This document shows, one piece after another, positions 8,632-15,577 of a DNA stretch of 40,895 nt. The stretch covers positions 1 to 40,895 of the forward strand of contig JBBRLG010000005.1 of assembly GCA_038231495.1 (NCBI GenBank), written 5' to 3'. This DNA is from JBBRLG01 sp038231495 (GTDB taxonomy: Bacteria; Planctomycetota; Planctomycetia; Gemmatales; Gemmataceae). The first letter of the stretch is position 1. The number at the start of each line of letters is the position of its first letter. The position numbers and the translations under genes are program-made. The notes below the pieces were generated by a model, which worked only from the letters and a program-made list of their open reading frames with translations, made no database searches and was not told where the DNA came from.

Positions 8632-8842
8632 ACGGAATACACGGAAAAAAGACGGAAGAAGTAGCGTAACCGTTCACTCCCCCCCTTACGAAGGGGGGGT
8701 AGGGGGGGTGAAAAGAGCGCCATGACCGAGTACTTTAATCGTTCTTACCCCCCTACCCCCCCTTCGTAAGGGGGGAGCAGTTGATGCCGGTGAACGGTTA
8801 CGAAGTAGCATTTATTTCCTGTCTTTTTTCCGTGTTTTCCGT
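8632..8842. terminator. Old hairpin split by a MITE insertion in its loop
   Basis: Left arm 8632-8655 and right arm 8818-8842 are inverse complements with about one mismatch and one single-base bulge (ACGGAATACACGG... against ...CCGTGTTTTCCGT), each with a six-base A or T run. Without the 136-bp element and one 8-bp duplication, the arms would sit about 18 bases apart, a normal hairpin loop. It lies between the minus-strand beta-oxidation gene stop (8866 side) and the YdjM-like start, so it may have terminated transcription of one neighbour. Confidence 0.6.
8666..8801 (+). mobile_element. MITE copy 1 (IS66-like ends, 8-bp target duplication)
   Basis: A 136-bp non-coding element. It begins GTAACCGTTCAC and ends GTGAACGGTTAC with one interruption of symmetry (a CGGCATCAACTG-type spacer at the right end only). 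Inside lies an inverted repeat of about 33 bp made of C7/G7 tracts (CTCCCCCCCTTACGAAGGGG... against its inverse). The flanks 8658-8665 and 8802-8809 are both GAAGTAGC, a perfect 8-bp target site duplication. It has no coding capacity, so it needs a transposase in trans. It is inserted in the loop of an older hairpin. Confidence 0.9.
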
Positions 8843-8865
8843 GTATGCCGCGGTTATATTTCTTG

Positions 8866-11001
8866 TCACTCGCGGTAGAAACCTTTGCCCTCGGCCGCCA
8901 GTTTATTCATCTGCTCCGTCGGCTGGAAGCGCGGCCCCAGGTGCTCGTACTTCTTCAATTTTTCCAGCACCATTGCCAACCCCTGGCCGTCGGCCCAGCG
9001 CAGGATGCCGCCCTGGAACGTCGGGAAGCCGACGCCCAGGATCAACCCCATGTCCACGTCGGCCGGGTCGCGGACGATGCCTTCCGTCAGCACCCGGCTC
9101 GCCTCCGTCAACATCGGCAGGAACAGGCGGTCGGTAATCTCCTCCGCCGTGAATTCGCGCTGGCCCTTGCGCACCTTCGACCAAATAGCCTCGAACGCCG
9201 GGTCGTCGCTGCCCTTGGAACCTTTCGCATAGCTATAGAAGCCCGCACCCGACTTCTGGCCGAGGCGGCCCGCGCCGACCAGTTCCTCAAGGATGCGGGT
9301 CGAGACGGCCCGGTCCGCGAACGCCGTGTTGATCACTTTGCCCGCGTACAGCGACGTGTCCAGGCCGACCAGGTCGTGCAGCGCGATCGGCCCCATTGGC
9401 ATGCCGAACGCCGTCGCCGCCTTGTCGATGGCGCGCGGCGCCGCGCCCTCTTCCAGCAGCGCCAGCGCTTCGTTCATGTAGGGGAACAGGATGCGGTTGA
9501 CGAGGAAGCCGGGACAGTCGCGCACCACGATCGGCGTCTTGCCGATGCGCTTGGCCAGGGCGACGAGCGTGGCGACCGTCGCGTCGCTCGTCTTGTCGCC
9601 GCGGATGACCTCGACCAACTGCATCCGGTCCACGGGGTTGAAGAAGTGCAGCCCCGCGAAGTTCTCCGGGTTTTTGACACCCTGGGCCATGCGCGTGATG
9701 GATATGGTCGAAGTGTTGGACGCCAGGATCGCGCCAGGCGGCAGGACTTTTTGCACCTCCCCGTAGAGCTTTACCTTGGCCGCCTCGTTCTCGACGATGG
9801 CCTCGATCACCACGTCGCGGTCGGCCAGGCTCTGCGTCGTTAGCGACGTGCTGAGTCGGGCCAGCGCCGCCGTCGCCTCGTCGAGCGTCATACGGCCGAT
9901 GCCGACGCGGCCCTGCAAACCTTTGGCGACGTTGCCGACGCCTTTTTCCAAAGCGGCCGGCACGGCGTCGATGACCAAAGCCGGGATACCACGGCGAACG
10001 TGAGCGCCCGCAATCCCGGCCCCCATGATGCCCGCGCCGACGACGCCGACCTGGTTGACTTGTCGCGGCTGCGCGGACAGGTCGGCGACGCCGGGGTCTT
10101 TCTGCAACCGCTGACTCATGAAAAAGACGGCGATCAGGTTGCGCGAGATCGGACTGCCGACGAGTGGCGCAAATTTCTCCGTCTCGACCTTGAGGCCGTC
10201 TTCCAACGGCAGGTTGCAACCCCTGGCGATCGCTTCAAGGGCTGCGAGCGGGGCGGGGTACTTGCCCTGGGTTTTGGCGTGTACCTGGGCGCGGATCACG
10301 GCCGCCGAGAAGCCGAGTTGTTCTTCGCTGAGGCCGACGGGTTGCTGCTTGCGTTGGCGCGCCGCTTGCCAATCGCCGGCGGGTGCGACCTCTTTCAACA
10401 GGCGCACGGCCTCGTCGAGCAGACGTTCGGCGGGCACCACGTCGAAGACCATGCCCAGTTGCAGGGCACGTTTCGCGTTGGCGGCGTCGCCGGCGCAGAT
10501 CATCTCGGCAGCCAGCGCCGGGCCGATCAGCCGGGTCAAGCGCTGGGTGCCGCCCCAACCGGGGATCAGGCCGATCTTGACCTCCGGCAATCCAAGTTCG
10601 GTCTTGGCGTGCGTGCTGGCGAGGCGGTAGTCGAAGCCGAAGGCCAGTTCCAGGCCGCCGCCCATGCAGGCGCCGTCGATGGCCGCCACGGTCGGGAACG
10701 GCAACTTCTCGAACGCGGCCACCAGGTCGAGGCCGCGCTGGACGAGCTTGCGGGTTAGGGCCGGGTCGGGCTTCGCGCCGCCGAGTTCCTTCAAATCCGC
10801 CCCGGCGATGAACATGCCGGGCTTGCCGCTGATAAGTATCAAGCCTTGCAGGTCGTTGCGTTCGGCGAGTTGGGCCGCGGCGGCTTCGAGTTCGCCGATG
10901 ACGGCCTGGCCGAGCGTGTTGGCGCGGCTGCCGGGCTGGTCGAGCGTGAGCACGGCGATGTGATCGTCGCGGATTTCCAATCGGACGGCTGCCTGGCTCA
11001 T
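8866..11001 (-). CDS. fadJ: Bifunctional enoyl-CoA hydratase / 3-hydroxyacyl-CoA dehydrogenase (FadB/FadJ type)
   Basis: A 711-aa cytoplasmic enzyme of fatty-acid beta-oxidation. The N-terminal crotonase domain (about 1-190) has the oxyanion-hole stretch FIAGADLKE and both catalytic glutamates, E118 in GGGLELA and E140 in GLPEVKIGLIPGWGGTQR. The NAD-binding domain starts at QVGVVGAGIMGAGIAG (about 317-331). The C-terminal dehydrogenase domains include NPVDRMQLVEVI, GFLVNRI and QKSGAGFYSY. Length and domain order match FadJ/FadB (about 715 aa). The reactions are trans-2-enoyl-CoA hydration and oxidation of the L-3-hydroxyacyl-CoA to 3-ketoacyl-CoA. No thiolase gene lies next to it, so the partner is elsewhere. 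The ATG at 10999-11001 is chosen by family alignment. Whether FadB-like or FadJ-like cannot be settled; the symbol is by architecture. Confidence 0.92.
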   Translation of the reverse strand: MSQAAVRLEIRDDHIAVLTLDQPGSRANTLGQAVIGELEAAAAQLAERNDLQGLILISGKPGMFIAGADLKELGGAKPDPALTRKLVQRGLDLVAAFEKLPFPTVAAIDGACMGGGLELAFGFDYRLASTHAKTELGLPEVKIGLIPGWGGTQRLTRLIGPALAAEMICAGDAANAKRALQLGMVFDVVPAERLLDEAVRLLKEVAPAGDWQAARQRKQQPVGLSEEQLGFSAAVIRAQVHAKTQGKYPAPLAALEAIARGCNLPLEDGLKVETEKFAPLVGSPISRNLIAVFFMSQRLQKDPGVADLSAQPRQVNQVGVVGAGIMGAGIAGAHVRRGIPALVIDAVPAALEKGVGNVAKGLQGRVGIGRMTLDEATAALARLSTSLTTQSLADRDVVIEAIVENEAAKVKLYGEVQKVLPPGAILASNTSTISITRMAQGVKNPENFAGLHFFNPVDRMQLVEVIRGDKTSDATVATLVALAKRIGKTPIVVRDCPGFLVNRILFPYMNEALALLEEGAAPRAIDKAATAFGMPMGPIALHDLVGLDTSLYAGKVINTAFADRAVSTRILEELVGAGRLGQKSGAGFYSYAKGSKGSDDPAFEAIWSKVRKGQREFTAEEITDRLFLPMLTEASRVLTEGIVRDPADVDMGLILGVGFPTFQGGILRWADGQGLAMVLEKLKKYEHLGPRFQPTEQMNKLAAEGKGFYRE

Positions 11002-11187
11002 CGGGGGTTTACCTCGCGTGGGGACGACATTGCCGAGAGTGCAGGTTAGCAAACGCGGCGGCGCGGGGCAATCAGCGTCTGGGTGCGGCTACTTGACTTG
11101 GGTGGGCCGTGCGGACAAAATACGGAGGTTCACGCAGAGGGAAGGCATAAGAGGCGCTATCGAACCAATGACAATAAGGAGTCCGTT

Positions 11188-11475
11188 ATGAGTGCGGGAG
11201 CGGGAGCGGCGGCAGCGGCGGCGGCAGCGGCAATCGCGCAAGCCATCAAGGCGAGTGGCGTCCTCGTCACCGTACCGCCGGCGGATTTCCTCGCCATCGT
11301 GCAGCGGCAGAAAGATGCCCTGGTCGTCCACGCGACCGGCGGCTTCTTCTCGACGAATTATCAATACTTGACGAGCTACAAGGGGTTGGCCTTCTTCACG
11401 AAGTCGTCTGAACCGCTCGTACTGCCGTCGGGGACCGAAGTGGTGCAGGCCAAGAGCATCTGGATTCCGGGGTGA
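11188..11475 (+). CDS. Small conserved hypothetical protein with Ala-rich N-terminus
   Basis: A 95-aa protein starting at an ATG with AAGGAG nine bases upstream, so the start is well supported. The N-terminus is a run of Ala/Gly (about residues 3-17) that could form a helix or weak membrane segment. A compact domain follows with FFSTNYQYLTSYKGLAFFTK and a VLPSGTEVVQAKSIWIPG ending. I recognise the layout as a small conserved family in planctomycetes and some other bacteria, without an assigned function. It stands alone between two minus-strand genes. Confidence 0.75.
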   Translation: MSAGAGAAAAAAAAAIAQAIKASGVLVTVPPADFLAIVQRQKDALVVHATGGFFSTNYQYLTSYKGLAFFTKSSEPLVLPSGTEVVQAKSIWIPG

Positions 11476-11485
11476 GCCGGGCGCT

Positions 11486-11887
11486 TCATTTCGCAACCCG
11501 CACGTGCCGGGTGATGAGCGCGGCCACGGTGCCAAGGACCGCGTAGCCAAGGCAGGCGGCCACCAGCACGGGCGGCACGGCCTGAAGGAACGTGACGGCG
11601 TCCCATTGCGGAGCCGGCAAGTAGTTGATCGCCAGGCCCAGAATGTAGGCCGCCGTCATGCCAACGGCGCCGAGCCAGGCCGTTATCAGGCGTGGGTGGA
11701 CGACGCACAAGGAAATCGCCAGCAGTGGCAGCAGGAGGTTGACGCTCGCCGCCGTCGCAAGGCCTGGCTTGACGCCGAGTTGCTGGACGAGGCGGCCGAG
11801 TTGCGGATCGGCCAGGCCCGACGCCAGGCCGCCCAGAAGGAAAACGGGCAAGACGGTCCACCACTTGGCGGCAAGAATGCGTTTCAT
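11486..11887 (-). CDS. Four-helix membrane protein, unknown
   Basis: A 133-aa protein with about four hydrophobic segments: VLPVFLLGGLASGLA (near 11-26), ASVNLLLPLLAISLCVV (43-60), LGAVGMTAAYILGLAI (70-86) and VPPVLVAACLGYAVLGTVAALI (101-124). It starts MKRILAAKWW at an ATG at 11887. It lies downstream of the thioredoxin-like gene in the same direction, 113 bases from that gene's stop, and may be the last gene of the redox cluster. No family recognised. Confidence 0.65.
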   Translation of the reverse strand: MKRILAAKWWTVLPVFLLGGLASGLADPQLGRLVQQLGVKPGLATAASVNLLLPLLAISLCVVHPRLITAWLGAVGMTAAYILGLAINYLPAPQWDAVTFLQAVPPVLVAACLGYAVLGTVAALITRHVRVAK

Positions 11888-12000
11888 GCTAAACCTCGCA
11901 CCAGGTTCCTCACAATGCCGTCGGAAGGCCGGACGCCCGGCCCGACGACACTTTGCGACTTTACCCCGTGCCGACCCGGTATGCAAGCCGTGTGGCCGCG

Positions 12001-12597
12001 CTATTTTTCGGCGAGCATTTCGTCGATCTGGCGACCCAGAAGCGCCCGGCCATTTACTTCCGCGGACTCAAGCTCGCCCTCCCACCGGTAGCGCACCTTG
12101 CCTTTTTTGTCGACCAAGTAAATGGTGGGCCAGTAGCGGTTTTCCCACTTCTGCCAATTCTGTCCGCCTCGGTCGAGCGCAATGGGGAATTTCAGGCCGT
12201 TCTTGTTGGCCTGCGCCTGGACTTGTTTGGCGTCGGCCTCGTAATCGAATTCCGGCGTGTGAACGCCGATCACGGTTACACCCTTGCCGCCGTATTTTTC
12301 GTGCCACCCCTTGTAGGCCGGGTAGTTATGCTTGCAGTTGATGCAGCCGAACGTCCAGAAATGAACGACGACCACTTTGCCGCGCAGGCCAGTCCACGTC
12401 AGCGGCTCACTCTGCAGCCACTCCGTCTGCGGCGCGAAAGCCGGCGCGGCGTAGAAGGACTCGTTCGGTAATTCCGGACTGGCGGTCGTGTCTTTGGGCG
12501 GAGGTGACTCGGCGTGTCCCCACGGCCGCCAGAAGGCGAAGACCCCGGCGCCTGCCAGGGAGAGGACGGCCGCGGCCAAAAGGAGCTTGCGCAGCAT
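12001..12597 (-). CDS. Membrane-anchored thioredoxin-like (TlpA/DipZ-type redoxin) protein
   Basis: A 198-aa protein with an N-terminal membrane anchor or uncleaved signal (LLLAAAVLSLAGAGVFAF, about residues 5-22), a Pro-rich linker, and a thioredoxin-fold domain. The active site is C85-I-N-C88 within HFWTFGCINCKH, a C-x-x-C pair like that of the DipZ C-terminal domain and TlpA-type redoxins. The cis-Pro segment YWPTIYLVDKKGKVRYRWEG follows. It should act on the outer face of the inner membrane as a thiol oxidoreductase. The start lies 36 bases after the end of the repaired molybdoprotein frame, so it is probably co-transcribed with the molybdoprotein/cytochrome b pair and may keep their cysteines reduced (inference). 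Confidence 0.85.
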   Translation of the reverse strand: MLRKLLLAAAVLSLAGAGVFAFWRPWGHAESPPPKDTTASPELPNESFYAAPAFAPQTEWLQSEPLTWTGLRGKVVVVHFWTFGCINCKHNYPAYKGWHEKYGGKGVTVIGVHTPEFDYEADAKQVQAQANKNGLKFPIALDRGGQNWQKWENRYWPTIYLVDKKGKVRYRWEGELESAEVNGRALLGRQIDEMLAEK

Positions 12598-12632
12598 TAT
12601 CCCTCGTGGGGGCTTGGTTCGTCGTTTTTCGT

Positions 12633-13440
12633 TTACAGCCCGGCGTACCAGTCGTAACCCCGTTCGCCCCAGTAATCGGCGGGCTGTTCGTCCTGGAAGC
12701 GAATCAGGCTAACGCGCTTCAGGCTCTTGCTAGCCGTACTTCGCTGCCAGGTAGATTCGCAAAGGCGCGCCGTGTTCCCGGTTCAGCGCCTGCCCGTTCA
12801 TCGTATCGCATAGCAGGGTTTGCGGGTGCAGCGCGGCGGCCAGGTCCAGGCCGACGTAGTAACTCTCGTCCGGCGTCGCCAGGTAAACGTAGCGGTACAG
12901 GTCCGCCGAGTCGCCGTCCGGGTCGGGTGCGCGGCCGCTCCGCGTCCCCAGGCCGAACCGGGTCAGGAAATCGTGGAAGGTCACGCCCCCGAAACGCATC
13001 ACCTGACTCCAACCCTCGACGCATTTCAACTCCGTCACCAGGTCCGCCCGCGGCAACGCCCGGAGCGCCGCCAGAGTGAGGGACTGTTCCGCAGCCCGGC
13101 CCGCGTGTTGGATGCGCAAGCACCAGGCCGCCGCGTCCACTGCGCCATCCAGCCCGATTTCCCCGTTGGTTCGCGGCGGGTTTTGCACCGACTCGGCGGC
13201 GAAAGTGGGAGCAAGGTTGTGCAGGGAGGCGAACCCCTCGCCGAGCCGTTGGTTGAAACGCAGCATGCGCCGCAGCGGCCACGGTATCCCTTGTTCGTGG
13301 GCCGCTGTCGTCAGCCAGGTCCATGCCCCAATGCCGGCCACCGCCGCCAGGCCGCCGGTGAGAAAGCTGCGCCGGCTTAACATTCGCATTCGCCGTTCCG
13401 CCGCTTCGCCCGTCAACGGCGCATTTTTAGGGTCGGCCAT
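12633..13440 (-). CDS. Molybdopterin-dependent oxidoreductase (sulfite-oxidase fold), Tat substrate, 3' frameshift
   Basis: A predicted periplasmic molybdoenzyme. A twin-arginine signal (SRRSFL at about 22-27, then a hydrophobic stretch) is followed by a sulfite-oxidase-fold domain. The Moco-ligand cysteine is C140 in ELKCVEGWSQ, and LCDTMNGQALNREHGAPLRI is the conserved loop near the cofactor. The frame as read stops at a TAG at 12730-12732, right after APLRIYLAAKYG. One base out of frame, the next 32 codons read KSLKRVSLIRFQDEQPADYW and end ERGYDWYAGL, the normal family C-terminus, with a stop at 12633-12635. Dropping one G in GGCTAGCAAG restores YGYKSL. So either a recent frameshift, a sequencing error or programmed slippage. 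Its start overlaps the cytochrome b gene by 14 bases, marking an operon. Confidence 0.82.
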
Positions 13441-14104
13441 GAATCGTCTCCTGCACCGGCACCAGCTCGTAGCCGGTGGCCATCGCCCGGAAATTGTTCC
13501 AACCTGCTTTTACCACCTGGCCAACGTGGACGACAAAGAACAGGACGTAGCCGATCGGGAGCGCGAAATGCTCTGCCCTGGCCCATTCGTAGCCGCCCAG
13601 CAGGGTCGTAAGCCACCCGAGTTGCGTCGGCTTGTAAATTGCCAACCCGGTCAAGAGCGAGCACGCACCCATCACGATGACGCCGGTATAGGCGAGCCGT
13701 TGAGCGCCGTTGAATTTGTCCCGCGGGGGCGGCAACTTGCGGAGTTTGAGGTCGTGCAGCACGACGTGCCACGCCTCCAGCGGCGTGCGGCGGTTGGGAA
13801 GCAGGTGCCGCCATTCACCGGAAACGATGGTGTATAGGACGTAGCATAGGCCGTTCAGCGCGAAGAACCACATGAAGGTGAAGTGGTATGCCATGCCGGT
13901 GGCGAGTCCGTTCCTGAGCTTCAGTGCGTCGTAAAACCAGTTCGGAAAGAAGTGCAAAAGCGTCACGCCACCGACCCGCAGCGCATAAACGTCGTTGGCC
14001 CAGTAAATCAGCAGGCCGCTCCAGATCATCACCGTCAGCACCGGGACGTTGACCCAGTGCATCCAGCGCACGGCGCGCGGGTGTTTCGGTTCCAGGCGAT
14101 TCAT
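13427..14104 (-). CDS. Cytochrome b561-like membrane subunit (cytochrome b/b6 domain)
   Basis: A 225-aa protein with four or five membrane helices and haem-ligand-type histidines: RWMHWVNVPVLTVMIWSGLL (about 14-33), MAYHFTFMWFFALNGL (about 71-86), EAWHVVLHDL and HFALPIGYVLFFVVHVGQVV (about 180-200). This is the arrangement of the di-haem cytochrome b561/Ni-Fe-hydrogenase b-type subunits, which pass electrons between the quinone pool and a periplasmic partner. The 14-base overlap with the molybdoprotein gene strongly suggests they form one enzyme. The ATG at 14104 is chosen by the family-like start MNRLEPKHPRAVRWMHW. Confidence 0.85.
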   Translation of the reverse strand: MNRLEPKHPRAVRWMHWVNVPVLTVMIWSGLLIYWANDVYALRVGGVTLLHFFPNWFYDALKLRNGLATGMAYHFTFMWFFALNGLCYVLYTIVSGEWRHLLPNRRTPLEAWHVVLHDLKLRKLPPPRDKFNGAQRLAYTGVIVMGACSLLTGLAIYKPTQLGWLTTLLGGYEWARAEHFALPIGYVLFFVVHVGQVVKAGWNNFRAMATGYELVPVQETIHGRP

Positions 14105-14172
14105 GGCACCCCCTCCCATCGGCCGCCGGGCGCCGCGTCGGAGCGCCCGGTGCCGATCGATTGCCGTGCTTC

Positions 14173-14388
14173 CTACTTGTCCTTTTTCTCGCCCATCTTG
14201 TCGGCCACTTTGCCGCTGTCCATTTTGTCACCCATTTTGTCGCCCATCTTGTTGTCACCCATTTTGTCGCCCATCTTGTCGCCGCCCATCTTGTTGGCCG
14301 TGGACGGTGCCGGGCTGCAACCGGAAACGCCAAAACTTAGGCCGACGGCCAGGACGACAACCGCGATCCCAATCCAAAGCTTGCGCAT
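14173..14388 (-). CDS. Small lipoprotein with DKMGDKMGD repeats (pentapeptide MXKDX-like)
   Basis: A 71-aa protein. A hydrophobic signal ends in the lipobox GVSGC, giving lipidated Cys24. The mature part is almost only tandem KMGDK/NKMGD units (about residues 32-66), mirrored in the DNA by repeats of CCCATTTTGTCG. It resembles proteins annotated as pentapeptide MXKDX repeat proteins, which have no known function. In other bacteria I recall these next to cytochrome b and molybdoprotein genes, and the same order is seen here. The Met/Asp/Lys content suggests metal binding, but that is speculation. The ATG at 14388 gives a proper signal peptide. Confidence 0.75.
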   Translation of the reverse strand: MRKLWIGIAVVVLAVGLSFGVSGCSPAPSTANKMGGDKMGDKMGDNKMGDKMGDKMDSGKVADKMGEKKDK

Positions 14389-14613
14389 GTCGGAACTCCT
14401 CGTTTTGCAAAGGGGACTACGCAACCCCGCCGCGCCGGTGTGGGTTCCCGCGACAACCGGTGTCGGGGAGTTTGGCCCACCCGTGGACCGACGTGGGGTC
14501 TTACCTTGTTGGATGGAAATGGCGGCGGCAGGTTACAAGCGAATTCGTCTTTTTCGCGCGAGCAGAGAACGTCGGTTGGCAAAGGGTTGTGGCGTCAATG
14601 GCCTGGAACGGCG

Positions 14614-14859
14614 TCAAGAAATGCGCGGGCGGGCACGGAGGATCGCCCGGACCAGTTCCTCAGGGGCGTCTGTCGGCGACACGTCGTCCTCGGCCGTCCG
14701 GGCGACTTGGACCAGTTGCAGGGTTGCTTGGTAACTATCCAGGTAAGCGACGCACCACGGGCATTCGGCGAGGTGCATCTCAAACTCGGCCCTCTCGCCG
14801 ACCGGCAGGTCGCCGAACAGGTATTCGTGCAAAAACTCGGTGAATTCGCGGCAATTCAT
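14614..14859 (-). CDS. Zinc-finger anti-sigma factor
   Basis: An 81-aa cytoplasmic protein with the zinc-binding anti-sigma (ZAS) pattern: C3 in MNCREF, then H29-x3-C33-x2-C36 in MHLAECPWC. Such proteins hold an ECF sigma factor inactive until a stress signal, often redox, releases zinc or changes a disulfide. It has no membrane segment, so it is a soluble type. Its ATG overlaps the stop codon of the sigma gene (TAATG), so the two are translationally coupled. Confidence 0.88.
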   Translation of the reverse strand: MNCREFTEFLHEYLFGDLPVGERAEFEMHLAECPWCVAYLDSYQATLQLVQVARTAEDDVSPTDAPEELVRAILRARPRIS

Positions 14860-15482
14860 TACAGGTCGTCCCTCCGGAAATAGGGGTCGAGGAGGGTGCG
14901 GAGAGCTTGGCGGGCGCGGTGCAACCGCGTCTTGATGACCCCCGGGCTGGTGCCGAGCAACCGGGCCGTTTCGTCCGTATCGATACCTTCGATGTCGCGC
15001 AAGAGTACCACCGTGCGGTAGGCATCCGGCAGGCGGTTAATGCAGCGCGTGACCAGTTCGCGCGACTCCTTTCCCTGGAGGATCGCGTCCGAGGTCGCTT
15101 GCCAGGGCGCGGGCGGGTCAAATTGATGTTCGCCTTCCCCGAAGTGAGGCAGGAGGCTTTCGATCGGTTGCTCCGGGTGCTTGTGCAGCTTGCGCAAACG
15201 GCCGAGGGCCGCATTGACCCCAATGCGGTGCAGCCAGGTGCCGAGTTTGGAGCGCTCCTCGAAGCGGTCGATTTGTTTGAACGCCGCCAGGAAGGCGTCC
15301 TGCACGGCGTCGCGCGCGTCCTCTTCATTTGGCAAAATACGGCGGGCAACCACCAGGAGCCGGCCGCAATAGGTGCGGACGCACGCCTCGAACGCCTCGT
15401 CGTCACCGGCCTGCATGCGTGCCAGTAAGGTCGCCTCGTCCAGGACCGGTGCGGACGGGCGCGCGGGAGCCATGTCGTCCAT
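14859..15482 (-). CDS. ECF-type RNA polymerase sigma factor
   Basis: A sigma-70 family factor of about 207 aa. Region 2 spans DARDAVQDAFLAAFKQID and GTWLHRIGVNAAL. Region 4 has LPDAYRTVVLLRDIEGIDTD followed by ETARLLGTSPGVIKTRLHRA, a clear helix-turn-helix. Start MDDMAPARPS at 15482 is preferred; an in-frame start lies at 15518. It overlaps the anti-sigma gene and heads the minus-strand redox cluster, which it probably controls together with itself (inference). There is a 225-base gap between the anti-sigma gene and the lipoprotein gene that could hold its target promoter, but I cannot point to one with confidence. Confidence 0.9.
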   Translation of the reverse strand: MDDMAPARPSAPVLDEATLLARMQAGDDEAFEACVRTYCGRLLVVARRILPNEEDARDAVQDAFLAAFKQIDRFEERSKLGTWLHRIGVNAALGRLRKLHKHPEQPIESLLPHFGEGEHQFDPPAPWQATSDAILQGKESRELVTRCINRLPDAYRTVVLLRDIEGIDTDETARLLGTSPGVIKTRLHRARQALRTLLDPYFRRDDL

Positions 15483-15577
15483 AGACTCGTTAGCGTACCA
15501 GAGGCATCCGCCGGCCACAAGAGTCGAGGTGCCCTCCTTGGCTCGGGCGCGAGCGTGTTACACCGTTTGCAAGCGCG

